A stretch of 64,000 bases of DNA from Brachybacterium sp. UMB0905 (GTDB lineage: Bacteria; Actinomycetota; Actinomycetes; Actinomycetales; Dermabacteraceae): the NCBI RefSeq assembly GCF_002871795.1, contig NZ_PNHL01000004.1:186001-250000 (forward strand), read 5' to 3'. The notes beneath the pieces are model-generated. The model did no database searches. It was not told the DNA's origin and worked only from the letters and a program-made list of their open reading frames with translations. Of the stretch, positions 24,889 through 34,223 are shown piece after piece. Position numbers and translations under genes: made by a program. Within the stretch, counting starts at the first letter, position 1. Each line of letters begins with the position of its first letter.

Positions 24889-25140
24889 CACGGTTCGCGC
24901 CACCTTCCGGGGAGAGCCGGAAGGGTTCCGACGGCGACCGTCCCCCACGACGTCGAGGAGAACAGGCGGGACCGCACACCGGCGCACGGGTACAGAGCAT
25001 GCAGAGCCATCGGTGTCCTTCACGTGTCATGGGCGGCGGGGGTGCGTCGTTCACCCCTGTGCCGACCAGACTTCCCGGCTCTCCGCGGGTCATCCTCTCA
25101 TGGGGCCGACGCAGCGCCCGGGACCATGATCCGAACGTGA
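24889..25140 (-). promoter_or_regulatory. Long structured 5' leader of the antiporter operon (candidate riboswitch)
   Basis: About 250 nt separate the upstream gene's terminator from the antiporter start. On the minus strand a three-way-junction fold is possible. GCGG closes with CCGC, one arm is GCCG...CGGC (GGAAGTCTGGT in its loop) and another is GGGGTG...CACCCC. Tiny overlapping frames (ATGAGAGGATGA) are also present. Known Na+ (DUF1646 motif) and Li+ (nhaA-I/II) riboswitch classes lie before such genes, which is why this is a candidate. I cannot match it to their consensus from memory. Confidence 0.45.
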
Positions 25141-25151
25141 GCGGTGCAACG

Positions 25152-25186
25152 CCGGTCCGGGGCGCGCTGCGGGCGCCCCGGACCGG
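25152..25186 (-). terminator. Terminator after the phosphodiester glycosidase gene
   Basis: A perfect 14-bp stem (CCGGTCCGGGGCGC with GCGCCCCGGACCGG) lies just past the stop at 25192. It separates that gene from the antiporter leader on the same strand. Confidence 0.85.
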
Positions 25187-25191
25187 GCACC

Positions 25192-28100
25192 TCAGCCGAT
25201 GCTCCGGCGGCGCCGTGCGAGCAGAACCCCGAGCGTGATCAGCACGATCGCTGCTGCGGCCAGCGGCAGCAGCTCCGCGCCGGTGCGGGCCAGGGGGCCC
25301 TGCCCGGGCGTGTGGCCATGCTCACCGCTCCCGGCGGGTGGGGGTGCGGTGCCGTCGGAGCCGCTGCCGGGCTGCTCATCGGCCGTGCCGTCCCCGTCGG
25401 TGCCGCCATCGTTCCCCGAGCCGTCGCCCTCGGACCCGTCGTCCTCGGACCCGTCGTCCCCGGAGTCATCGCCGGGGCGGCTGCCCTCATTGCTGCCGTC
25501 CCCGTCCTCGCCCGGTGCGTCGTCACCCGGCGCCTCGGGATCCTCCGGCTGCGGGCCGGGGCCCTCGCCCGCCACGTGCACCACGTGCTCGGCGGTCCGG
25601 CCGTTGACGGTCACGATGACGACCGCCTTCCCGGGGCGCAGGCCCGTGATCTCCCCGGTTGTGGGGTTCAGGCGGATCACAGCCGAGCGATCCACCTGCT
25701 CGGTGGCAGCCATCGCTGTCCTCGCTGCCTCGGCGTCCGCGCCGGGGCTGTCAACCGTCCCGGTGCCGTCGTCGATCTGCACGCCCTTCCCGCCCCACTG
25801 GGCGGTGACCGGCCAGGCCACCGGCACCTCCCGGCCATCCTGCGTGAAGCGCGCCGAGACCTCGCCGACCTCGTCCACGCGCAGCTGCGCGGTGCCGTCG
25901 GCGCTGATCTCATCCACCCACGGGCGGGTCTCCGCCGCGAGCCACGCCACCCGGTCCGCCGTCGTCGGATTCGAGCCCACAAGGCCGGCGCCCGGGCTGA
26001 TGCCCAGCATCGTCCAGCCGGTGAAGCCGCCCGTGGCCGGGGTGCCCGCCGGAGACTTCCCGGAGTTGCCGTTGATGAGGTAGGTGACGCCCTCCACCGC
26101 GGAGCCGTGGAACACGCCCACATGCGCGTTCACCACCGCGACGGACTTGCCGCTGCTGCGGCGGAACTCCGCCAGCTCCCGCTCGAGGGCCCGCGCCTCC
26201 CGCTGATCGGACAGCTGGCTGAGGGCGCTCGGCAGCGGATCAGCCGGCGGATGGTGGAAGAACACGACCGCGCCGGTGAGGGTGTCAGATTCGGCCACCT
26301 CCTCGAGCTGCCGCTCGAGCTCGCGCAGCTGATCCAAGCCCTCATCCTTCAGCGAGCCGGTCGCCGTGTTCAGGGTGATCACGCGAGTGCGCCCCAGGGT
26401 CCGCTCGGTGGTGGTGTCCCCGAAGGCATCCTCGAAGTTCGAGATCGCCCCGCCCATGATCTCGTGGTTGCCCGGCACGTAGATGTACGGGATCTCGGGA
26501 TCCCACTCCTCATCGAGGATCTGCTGGGCGAGCTCGAAATCCTCCGGGGAGGCCTCATCCACGAGGTCGCCGTTGATCACCAGCAGATCCGGTCGGGTCT
26601 CGCGGATCTCCTGCAGGGTGCGCCGCGCCCCGGCGACCGCATCGCTGTCCGGGCTGGTGGCCACGAACTGCGCATCGCTCAGCACGGCGATCCGCTGCGG
26701 GCGATCCTCCACCGTGCCGTGGGTCAGCAGCGCCGGGTCGTGCACCGTCGGCACCGGCGCGGTCTCCACCGCCGGAGTGGTGATGGCCTGCAGGTTCGCC
26801 ACCGCAATATTGCCTTCGTACTGCGTCTCGGGTCGGGTCTCCATGATGCGGATGCGCTGGACCGTGAGCGGCTGCGGCAGCCCCTCGGGGACGGTGAAGC
26901 GGACCGTCTGCCAGCCCTCCCCGTCCAGGTGGTCACCGTCGAGGTTGGTGACGGTGCCGTTGCCGTCAGCTACTTGCAGGCGCGGCCACGCGCCGGTGCC
27001 GTCCGCGCGCACGTCCAGGGTGAAGGCCAGGGTCTTGCCCTCCACCGTGACCGGCTCGTTCGCCACCAGGTAGAAGCCGCGCGTCGCGGACGCCGTGGTG
27101 AAGTCGTAGGTCATGCCGATCGCACCGCCGGCCTCACCGTCCGGGCCCTCCGCCGCGGTGATCTCCCCGGTCGCACGGGCGGTCTCCGTGGTGAAGGCCG
27201 AGGGATCGGTGAGGTCCAGAACCTCGCTGACCTCGGTGCCGAAGGTGAGGGCGACGGTCGTGCTCAGCTCGCCCACACGGAAGGTCACCGTGCCGCTCTC
27301 GCTCTCACCGGTGGCACGCACCTGCCACGTGCCCAGGCCGTCATCGGTCACGGTGAAGCCTCCCTCCACCTCGACCTCGACGTCCGCGCTCTCAATGCGG
27401 GCCCGCTGCCCATCGGCGTCATAGCCGGTCAGCGTCAGCTCCGCGACCTGCTCCGCATCGGGCAGGTTCACCGCCCGTTCGCTCGCGCGCATCCCGATCG
27501 CCTCCCCGAGGACCCGCAGCTCAGCGCGGTCCTCATGGGCCCCAACCGTATAGGTCACGGTGCCGGAGCCGGGCGCGGCGCCCGCCACGCGGACGCTGGA
27601 CTCTCCGGCCTCGGCCAGCTCAAGGGACCCGGCGGCGGTGAACTCGCCCGCCGCCATCAGCGGATCCAGGTTCGCGCCCAGGCCGGTGCCCGTCAGCGTG
27701 CGGTGCAGGCCCGGGAACACCGCATCCTCGCCCTCGAGCGCGAGGTCCAGCTGCACATCGGACAGCTGCTCAGCGGGGGCGTCGGAGTAGAACACGAGGG
27801 CGTTCGGAACCTCGCGCACCTCCCCGTCCGACGGCGTGTTCCATACCTGCTCGCCCTTCGCACCGGCGGCGCGGGCCACCACCGCGGAGGAGCCGCCGCC
27901 ATCGAGGTTCACGGCGTTGTGGGCGCCCATGTCCGCCAGCAGCTGCGCCAGATCCGGCAGCGTCATCCCGGCGGAAGCGTTGCTGCGCCCATCGAGCACC
28001 AGCACGAACAGCTCGGAGCCGTCCCGGCTGATACCCACCGCGGTGCGGGGATGCACACCGGTCGCCAGCGGGTCATCGCCCAGGTCCGCCACCTGCCCGT

Positions 28101-29109
28101 CCACGAGGATCTGGTGGGATCCGGCGATGCCGAGGTCCACGTCCTGATCGGGGCCGATCGCGATATCCACGGCTTCGCCGACGGTCAGGGCGGCGACCTG
28201 CTCGGCGCCCGCCTCCCGGCCGATCAGCAGCTGCCCGTCCGCCGGGATCTCCGGGTCACCGGTGCCCTCCTGCACGGGCGTGACCGCGGTGACGACGCCA
28301 TCGACCACGGTCGCGACCGCGACCTGCTGCGAGAGCTCATCGGGGGCGCCGACGGGCCGATCCAGCGTGTACTCGCCCCACGCCGGGGTGTACACGCCGA
28401 TGCCGTCCTGCGGCAGGGACGGGTTGTTGACCCCCTCCAGGGCGCGCACGGTCCCGTCGGCCAGCGTCAGCTCCCCGGCGGCGGAGAGCGCCTGGATCGC
28501 GGCACGGCCATCGGCCAGGGTCAGGGCGGGCATCGGCTCGGCGGTGCCCACTCGCACACCCTCCGCGGAGATGGACGTGTTGAGCGGAGCGTCGGAATGG
28601 TTGATGTCGAAGAAGGTGCCGTTCACGGCGGCGACGGCCTGCTCCCCGCGCGCACCCGAGCGCATCACATCCTGCAGCGGGGCGCGGCCGGTGACGGTTC
28701 CGTCATCGACCACGTCCATGCTCAGCGTCTGCTCGGTGAGATCCGCGGTGAGGACGCTGCCCTCCATCCAGCCGCCATCCTCGAGCCGCGAGAACGTGGT
28801 GAGGTCCAGTCCCGGCGCCACCCGGTAGGAATCCGCCTCCCGCAGCACACCGCCGCGAGACAGCTGCTCATCGGTGACCTCCGCGCCCGCCGGAGCGAGA
28901 GTGAAGGTCGACAGCGCCGCCGGCAGCAGCAGCGCGAACGCCGCGACCAGGGCCAGCAGGCGCGACTGCGGCGAGACAGCGCGGGGAAGCGGCGTGGGCG
29001 CAGCGGTGGGGAGGGGGCCGACGGAATCGCTCGACGCCGTGGGCGCGGCGGGGGGGTCAGCGCGGCAGGGCTCAGCGGGAGAGGGCAGGGGAGGGGTCAG
29101 CTCGGGCAT
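25192..29109 (-). CDS. Cell-wall-anchored phosphodiester glycosidase / metallophosphoesterase fusion
   Basis: This 1305-residue surface protein begins with a ~45-residue Pro-rich cytosolic start and a signal helix (RLLALVAAFALLLPAALS). A NAGPA-type phosphodiester glycosidase domain follows (about 85-480; AAVNGTFFDI, RTAVGIS, VNLDGGGSSAVV). A beta-sandwich middle region comes next. A calcineurin-like metallophosphoesterase domain (about 760-1020) has SDAQFV, VINGDLVDE, VPGNHE, FFHHPP and VNAHVG. Then comes a Big-like domain, a long Gly/Asp/Ser-rich spacer and the sorting signal LARTG plus helix plus RRRR. Both enzymes act on phosphodiester or phosphate bonds, so the target may be a phosphorylated wall glycan such as teichoic acid (inferred). 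It is far longer than either family alone. Confidence 0.88.
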   Translation of the reverse strand: MPELTPPLPSPAEPCRADPPAAPTASSDSVGPLPTAAPTPLPRAVSPQSRLLALVAAFALLLPAALSTFTLAPAGAEVTDEQLSRGGVLREADSYRVAPGLDLTTFSRLEDGGWMEGSVLTADLTEQTLSMDVVDDGTVTGRAPLQDVMRSGARGEQAVAAVNGTFFDINHSDAPLNTSISAEGVRVGTAEPMPALTLADGRAAIQALSAAGELTLADGTVRALEGVNNPSLPQDGIGVYTPAWGEYTLDRPVGAPDELSQQVAVATVVDGVVTAVTPVQEGTGDPEIPADGQLLIGREAGAEQVAALTVGEAVDIAIGPDQDVDLGIAGSHQILVDGQVADLGDDPLATGVHPRTAVGISRDGSELFVLVLDGRSNASAGMTLPDLAQLLADMGAHNAVNLDGGGSSAVVARAAGAKGEQVWNTPSDGEVREVPNALVFYSDAPAEQLSDVQLDLALEGEDAVFPGLHRTLTGTGLGANLDPLMAAGEFTAAGSLELAEAGESSVRVAGAAPGSGTVTYTVGAHEDRAELRVLGEAIGMRASERAVNLPDAEQVAELTLTGYDADGQRARIESADVEVEVEGGFTVTDDGLGTWQVRATGESESGTVTFRVGELSTTVALTFGTEVSEVLDLTDPSAFTTETARATGEITAAEGPDGEAGGAIGMTYDFTTASATRGFYLVANEPVTVEGKTLAFTLDVRADGTGAWPRLQVADGNGTVTNLDGDHLDGEGWQTVRFTVPEGLPQPLTVQRIRIMETRPETQYEGNIAVANLQAITTPAVETAPVPTVHDPALLTHGTVEDRPQRIAVLSDAQFVATSPDSDAVAGARRTLQEIRETRPDLLVINGDLVDEASPEDFELAQQILDEEWDPEIPYIYVPGNHEIMGGAISNFEDAFGDTTTERTLGRTRVITLNTATGSLKDEGLDQLRELERQLEEVAESDTLTGAVVFFHHPPADPLPSALSQLSDQREARALERELAEFRRSSGKSVAVVNAHVGVFHGSAVEGVTYLINGNSGKSPAGTPATGGFTGWTMLGISPGAGLVGSNPTTADRVAWLAAETRPWVDEISADGTAQLRVDEVGEVSARFTQDGREVPVAWPVTAQWGGKGVQIDDGTGTVDSPGADAEAARTAMAATEQVDRSAVIRLNPTTGEITGLRPGKAVVIVTVNGRTAEHVVHVAGEGPGPQPEDPEAPGDDAPGEDGDGSNEGSRPGDDSGDDGSEDDGSEGDGSGNDGGTDGDGTADEQPGSGSDGTAPPPAGSGEHGHTPGQGPLARTGAELLPLAAAAIVLITLGVLLARRRRSIG

Positions 29110-29251
29110 AACGGCTTCCGACTCGCGGGGGAGAAAAGGGTCCCGACGAGCTTACGTGGCGTGCGTCACGCCGCGGCGGCGTGCAGGTGAACTATGCGTG
29201 ACCGGTGGAGCGGGGTGGTGTCGGCACGCTGGCCGCGCCGCCGCGGGGCTC

Positions 29252-30532
29252 TCACATCTCGGAGAGGCTGACGCCGATCCCGACGTCCCGGATCACCACG
29301 GAGCCATCCTCGGTGCGCGCGAGGACGAGATGGACGCCCTCGCTGTTGAACTCGTACGGGTTATCCGCATGCTGGATGAGGCACACGGTGTCCCCCGGGA
29401 ACGTGTCGTACATCGGCGTGGGCCCGCCCGCGACGAATTGCGTGTACGTGATCATGCCGCCGGAGCGCAGGTAGTACGGGCCGGCCATGATCTTCCCGCT
29501 CGGATAGGCGTCCAGGAACTCGCCACCACCGATGATCTCGCAGGATCCGACATGGGCCCCCACCGGGAAGAGATCCGCGCGCCCGAGGCGGAAGCTCTCG
29601 TCCTCGATGAACCTCTGGTCGGTGCGTCCCTCGGCAAGGTCCGGTGCCTCACCGTCGATGAAGAAGTCTCCGGCCGATGGGTCTCCCGCGGCGAGCAGAT
29701 CCACCACGTGCTGCACATCTTCGATGGCGGGCGGGCGGATGTCCTTACCGCCCGCATGCAGCACCGCGTCCTGATGCACCATCTTCTCGCCATCGAACTG
29801 CCAGGTCATCGTGGCGCTGCCGGAACTCTTCGATGCGCCATCCGGGCCGTCACCGAAGACGGCAATCTCCTCCTCCTCATAGGTGAGGGTGTCGCCCTCC
29901 GTGGAGATCGAGGTGATGTGCATGCGACTGTCGTGCCACGGCCCGGGGTAGTTCTCGATATCCATCGGATCCGCGTACCCCACCAGCTGCAGATCCGCGT
30001 CATACACCCCGATCGCGTGCGGTGTGCCGGAGCCGCCGTTGTAGCAGTCGATGTGGATCGCGGCGAGCTCCTCGGTGGGGGTGGAGAGAATGTGCACCTC
30101 ATCGCCCAGGGTGACCTTCGACGTCGGAGCTCCTGGCGTGAGCACCCCGTCCGTGAACTGGGCGGGCGTGGTTGTGTAGTCCAGCCCGCCCCATGCGCCG
30201 TCGCCCCAGATGAGGTCCGCGCATCCCGGGGGCAGCATGAGCGCGGCCTCGTGCAGCTGGTCCACGGTCGGCGCGGGGGTGACCGTCGGCTCCGGACCCT
30301 CGGTGGGCTCTGCCCCGGCCTCCTCCTCAGCGTCCGTGGCCTCCGCCGCCTCGGCGTCGTCGGCCTCCGGGACGCCGCCGCCGTCGGACGCAGCACTCCC
30401 GGCCTCGGCAGCGGCAGGCGGGTTCTCATCGGTGTCAGCATCGCCGCCGCACCCGGTGATGACCAGCAGCATCGCTGCGGCAACGGCGGTGAGGCGGCGG
30501 GAGGTAGAGAAGGGATGGCGAGGGGTGCGCAT
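29252..30532 (-). CDS. Lipoprotein of unknown function
   Basis: This 426-residue lipoprotein starts at ATG 30532, with AGGAG upstream. The signal ends in VITGC (Cys28). A ~75-residue acidic, Ala/Glu-rich tether follows (DDAEAAEATDAEEEAGAEPT), then a compact domain with four or more cysteines (PPGCADLIWGDGAWG, IHIDCYNGGSG, VGSCEIIGGGEF, DTVCLIQHAD). No known family is recognised. The gene stands alone between the wall-anchored enzyme and a divergent region. The 333 bp upstream (30533-30865) hold a 14-bp palindrome and no gene. Confidence 0.75.
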   Translation of the reverse strand: MRTPRHPFSTSRRLTAVAAAMLLVITGCGGDADTDENPPAAAEAGSAASDGGGVPEADDAEAAEATDAEEEAGAEPTEGPEPTVTPAPTVDQLHEAALMLPPGCADLIWGDGAWGGLDYTTTPAQFTDGVLTPGAPTSKVTLGDEVHILSTPTEELAAIHIDCYNGGSGTPHAIGVYDADLQLVGYADPMDIENYPGPWHDSRMHITSISTEGDTLTYEEEEIAVFGDGPDGASKSSGSATMTWQFDGEKMVHQDAVLHAGGKDIRPPAIEDVQHVVDLLAAGDPSAGDFFIDGEAPDLAEGRTDQRFIEDESFRLGRADLFPVGAHVGSCEIIGGGEFLDAYPSGKIMAGPYYLRSGGMITYTQFVAGGPTPMYDTFPGDTVCLIQHADNPYEFNSEGVHLVLARTEDGSVVIRDVGIGVSLSEM

Positions 30533-30549
30533 GACGACTCCTGTGGGGA

Positions 30550-30563
30550 TGACATCGATGTCA
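30550..30563. promoter_or_regulatory. 14-bp palindrome before the lipoprotein gene
   Basis: TGACATCGATGTCA is a perfect palindrome 18 bp before the lipoprotein start codon, placed like an operator between promoter and start. No other copy was noticed in the window. Confidence 0.4.
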
Positions 30564-30865
30564 CGGCCGACCGGGCACCGCGGACCATCACGGCGGTGAG
30601 GGACCGGGGAGGGCAGCTCGACGCCAGGGTACGTCCGAGGGCAGACAGATGTCCGGGACCCTCGGCTCTCCGGGGCTTTTGGCGAGGACCAGGCTCCGCT
30701 GCCTCCGCGAAGCGAATTCGCTCGACGTGGCGGGGGCGGCCGCGTATCCTGCTGGGGCTCCATCGATGACCCCCGCGGAGGTTCCATGACAGCGGCCTGA
30801 TCTGGCTCTCGGTTGACGTTTCCCCGGGTGAACTATGCCCGGCGTCACCCGAGAAGGAGAAGATC

Positions 30866-31222
30866 ATGGAGCATCGACAGCAAACCTCCGCGACCGCGCA
30901 GACCTTCCTGCCCGCGCAGGGACAGTTTCCGGTCACCCGCCGCCTCGCCAAAGACCCCGCCACCGCCCAGCGTCTGAGCAACGCCCTGCGCACCGCCACC
31001 GATGAAGTGCGGGCGCGGCATGTGCGCGAGTGGTGCGCCCGGGACGACGGCGCCTTTCCCTCCCGCGCGGCGGCCTCCCGCGAAGCGGTCCAGGAGCTCG
31101 AGGTGCTGTGCCGAGCACTCGGCGGCCTGCACCGCATCACCGTCGCGGACATCGAGTTCGGTGTCCGCACGATGCGTCCGCCGCGGGAGTTCGACTATGG
31201 CGATGACTGGTTCCTTCCCTGA
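30866..31222 (+). CDS. Conserved-looking hypothetical protein
   Basis: This 118-residue soluble, basic protein has a strong ribosome-binding site (GAAGGAGAAG) before the ATG. It is helix-rich (RRLAKDPATAQRLSNALRTA, EAVQELEVLCRALGG) and ends EFDYGDDWFLP. It has no signal, membrane segment or known motif. It reads on the same strand as the peptidase gene 70 bp further on and may be co-transcribed, although that gene has its own leaderless-type signal. Confidence 0.65.
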   Translation: MEHRQQTSATAQTFLPAQGQFPVTRRLAKDPATAQRLSNALRTATDEVRARHVREWCARDDGAFPSRAAASREAVQELEVLCRALGGLHRITVADIEFGVRTMRPPREFDYGDDWFLP

Positions 31223-31293
31223 TCGGCGCAGGTGGCGGGCTCGCATCCCCTGAACCCGCCGCCGCGCTGCCGCCCAGCCCCTACCCTGGGACC

Positions 31294-33363
31294 ATGGTCA
31301 CGACACTGCCGTACGGATGCTGGCCCTCGCCGATCACCGCCGAGCTGCTGGCCACAGGAGGCACACGCCTGGGCGCTCCGCAGCTGGTGGGCGATCACGT
31401 GTGGTGGACAGAAGGGATCGCCACCGAAGGCGGCCGCCAGGCGATCGTGCGCACCGCCGGGCCCGTCGGATACATCGGCGCCCACCATGAGGCCGAGGTG
31501 GTCACCGTGCTGCCCGCGCCCTTCAACGCGCGCTCGCGCGTGCACGAGTACGGCGGCGCCAGCTGGACCGTCGTCTCCGGCACCGACCAGGACCCCGATG
31601 GACCCCTCGTCGTCTTCGTGAACTTCGCCGACCAGCGCGTCTACGCCCTCCGGGAGGGTCAGGAGCCGCAGCCGCTCACCCCCGTCGGCCCTGAGGTGCC
31701 CTCCGCGCACGGCCCCTCCCTGCGGTTCGCCGAACCCGCCCCCGTCATCCTCGGGGGCGGCATCGTCGAGGTGTGGTGGGTGTGCGAGGACCACACCGGC
31801 GGCGAGCAAGGGCCGCGCACCGGGGCCGACGGCGCCCCGCACATCGAGCGGTACATCGTCGCGGTCCCGCTGGACGGCAGCGCCGCCGAGGACCCGTCGG
31901 CCCTGCGGCGCATCACGCCCTCGAGCCGCTTCGTGGCCGCCCCACGCCTGAGCCCCGATGGCGCGCAGGTGGCGTGGATCAGCTGGGAGCATCCGCAGAT
32001 GCCATGGGACGGCACCGAGCTGCACGTCGCCCCGCTCGTGGCTGGCAGCGCCGGCGAAGGCCAGGTCATCGCCGGGGATACCGGCACCTCCGTGCTGCAG
32101 CCGCAGTGGCTGGACGCGGAGCGTCTGCTGTTCCTCTCCGACGCCTCCGGCTGGTGGAACCCCTGGCTGTGGTCCGCGGCCGATGGTGCCCGGCAGGTGC
32201 TCGAGCTGGATCAGGAGTTCGGCGGGCCGCTGTGGGCGCTCGGCACCACCTGGTACCGCGTGCTCGATCCCGACACCGCCCTGGTCACCTACGGGCGGGC
32301 CGCCACGCAGCTCGGCCTGCTGCGGATCTCCACCGGGAAGCTCACGGCGCTCGAGCTGCCGCTGACGGACATCGGCACCGTGCAGCTGCGCGAGGACGGG
32401 CTGCTGGTCCTGGCCGGTGCGTCCCCGACCGCGTTCCCCGCGATCTGGACCGCGCGGCTGGATCGCGACCCCGCCCAGGTGCGTGACCTGCAGGTTCTGC
32501 GCTCCTCCCGCGCCGACGCCCCGGACCCGGCGGTGCTGCCCACCTCGGAGAGCATCGAGGTGCCGCTGCCGGACGGCGGGGTGGTCCACGCGATCATCCA
32601 CCGCCCCCACCAGGAGGGACTCGCCGGGCGGGACGGGGAGCTCCCGCCGTTCATCGCCCGCGTCCACGGGGGGCCGACGGGGCATGTCTCGCCTGTCCTG
32701 AGCCTCCCCACCGCCTACTACACCTCCCGCGGCCTGGGCGTCGTGGACGTGAACTACGGCGGCTCCACCGGGTACGGCCGCGCCTACCGCGACCGCCTCA
32801 AGGGCCAGTGGGGCGTGGTCGACGTCGCCGACACCGTCGCGGTCATGGAGCATCTGGTGCGCGAAGGCATCGCCGACGGGCAGCGCCTGGCGATCGAGGG
32901 CGGCAGCGCCGGCGGCTGGACCACGCTCGCATGCCTGACCCGCACGAGCACCTTCGCGGCGGGCGCCTCAAGCTTCGGCGTCGCCGAGCTCGAACGCTTC
33001 CGCCTGGACACCCACGACTTCGAATCCCGGTACATCGACGGGCTCGTGGGCCCCTACCCCGAGCGCCGCGACCTGTACGTGGAGCGGGCACCGCTCAGCC
33101 ACGTCGACGAGCTCGAGGTGCCGGTGCTGCTGCTGCAGGGCGATGAGGACCGCATCGTCCCGCCCAGCCAGTCCGAGCTGGTGCGCGACGCCCTCGCCGC
33201 CAAGGGCATCCCGCACGCCTACCTGCTGTTCGAGGGCGAGCAGCACGGCTTCCGCAAGGCCGAATCCATCATCCGCGCCACCGAGGCCACGCTGTCCTTC
33301 TACGGGCAGGTGCTGGGGTTCAACCCCGCCTGCGTGCCCGTGCTGGAGCTCGAACGCGGCTGA
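31294..33363 (+). CDS. S9 family prolyl oligopeptidase
   Basis: This 689-residue cytoplasmic serine peptidase has an N-terminal beta-propeller (WD-like LSPDGAQVAWISWEHPQMPW) and a C-terminal alpha/beta hydrolase domain. The catalytic residues are Ser538 in EGGSAGGWT, Asp619 in QGDEDRIV and His651 in EQHGFRK. NYGGSTGYGRAYRDRL and RVHGGPTGHVSP are typical of dipeptidyl-peptidase/acylaminoacyl-peptidase members. It cleaves short peptides, often after proline or at blocked N-termini. TACCCT lies 6 nt before the ATG, so the mRNA is probably leaderless. Confidence 0.93.
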   Translation: MVTTLPYGCWPSPITAELLATGGTRLGAPQLVGDHVWWTEGIATEGGRQAIVRTAGPVGYIGAHHEAEVVTVLPAPFNARSRVHEYGGASWTVVSGTDQDPDGPLVVFVNFADQRVYALREGQEPQPLTPVGPEVPSAHGPSLRFAEPAPVILGGGIVEVWWVCEDHTGGEQGPRTGADGAPHIERYIVAVPLDGSAAEDPSALRRITPSSRFVAAPRLSPDGAQVAWISWEHPQMPWDGTELHVAPLVAGSAGEGQVIAGDTGTSVLQPQWLDAERLLFLSDASGWWNPWLWSAADGARQVLELDQEFGGPLWALGTTWYRVLDPDTALVTYGRAATQLGLLRISTGKLTALELPLTDIGTVQLREDGLLVLAGASPTAFPAIWTARLDRDPAQVRDLQVLRSSRADAPDPAVLPTSESIEVPLPDGGVVHAIIHRPHQEGLAGRDGELPPFIARVHGGPTGHVSPVLSLPTAYYTSRGLGVVDVNYGGSTGYGRAYRDRLKGQWGVVDVADTVAVMEHLVREGIADGQRLAIEGGSAGGWTTLACLTRTSTFAAGASSFGVAELERFRLDTHDFESRYIDGLVGPYPERRDLYVERAPLSHVDELEVPVLLLQGDEDRIVPPSQSELVRDALAAKGIPHAYLLFEGEQHGFRKAESIIRATEATLSFYGQVLGFNPACVPVLELERG

Positions 33364-33414
33364 CCCACGGGCGGGCGCCGCGCACCGGAGAGGACGACAC
33401 AGGAGGATGCGCAG

Positions 33415-34059
33415 ATGAACGGGTACGAGTACGGGCCGACGGGACCTGCGCCCGAAGACGGGCCGACGGGGCAGCCCGGGCCGCGCGGATCTATGGGGCA
33501 TCCAGGGTCGATGGGGCCCGCGAGGCCGGTGGGGCAGGCCGGGCCGATGGGCCCGGCACCCGTCGGGAGTCCGACGCCCGCGCGCGACCCCTTCGCCGAG
33601 CCGCTGAAACCCGCGATCGCCCTGACCGTGCTCTCCGTGTTCGCCGGCATCATGCTGATTCTCAGCCCGCTGATCTTCAACCTCCTCGGCCCCGCCCTGC
33701 TGAGCGGTGCCCGCGAGGCGGTCTTCTGGGTCATCGGCATCCTCGCGCTGCTGGCGGGCGTGGCGAGTCTGCTGGGCTGGGTCGCGATCATGGTCCTCGG
33801 GATCATCGTGGCCGTCCGCGGCGGGCGTCAGCTGCGCACCGGGGCGCTGATCGTCGTCATCGTTGCGGGGCTCGGGCTGTTCTTCTCCTTCGATGTATCC
33901 GGCTCTGACCTGGGGAACCTGTGGCGGGTGCTGGCGTGGGTGGAGGCCATCGTGGCGCTGCTGCGCGGCATCGGCTTGCTGGTCGGCGCCGGATTCCTGG
34001 TCGCTGGCATCCGGACGGTCCAGGTGCTGCGGCGCCGCTCCGCGCGCCCGCTCGCATAA
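33415..34059 (+). CDS. Membrane protein with collagen-like N-terminal tail
   Basis: This 214-residue protein has a first ~55 residues made of Gly-Pro-rich triplets (GPTGQPGPRGSMGHPGSMGP, then GPMGPAPVGSP) with no signal peptide, so the tail is cytosolic. Four hydrophobic segments follow (LTVLSVFAGIMLILSPLIF, WVIGILALLAGVASLLGW, IVVIVAGLGLFFSF, GIGLLVGAGFLVAGI). AGGAGG precedes the ATG at a good distance. The function is unknown. The tail's DNA carries two copies of the over-represented GGCCGACGGG word. Confidence 0.7.
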   Translation: MNGYEYGPTGPAPEDGPTGQPGPRGSMGHPGSMGPARPVGQAGPMGPAPVGSPTPARDPFAEPLKPAIALTVLSVFAGIMLILSPLIFNLLGPALLSGAREAVFWVIGILALLAGVASLLGWVAIMVLGIIVAVRGGRQLRTGALIVVIVAGLGLFFSFDVSGSDLGNLWRVLAWVEAIVALLRGIGLLVGAGFLVAGIRTVQVLRRRSARPLA

Positions 34060-34223
34060 CGGTGTGACGCTTGCCACGTCGGGGGCTCGTCGTTACCGTG
34101 GCGGGCGGCGCCCGAGGGCCCTCGACGGCGGGGGCCTCGCCACCCCGGACCTGCACGGGTCGGTCGCAGCGGGAGCACCCGCACGGCCCATCGGCCCTGT
34201 GGGACCGGCTGCGAAGGAGCAGC

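Noticed and set aside
24713..25093. A 126-codon Cys/Arg-rich frame across the antiporter leader
   Set aside because: It overlaps the likely structured RNA and the antiporter gene in another frame and lacks a ribosome-binding site and any motif.
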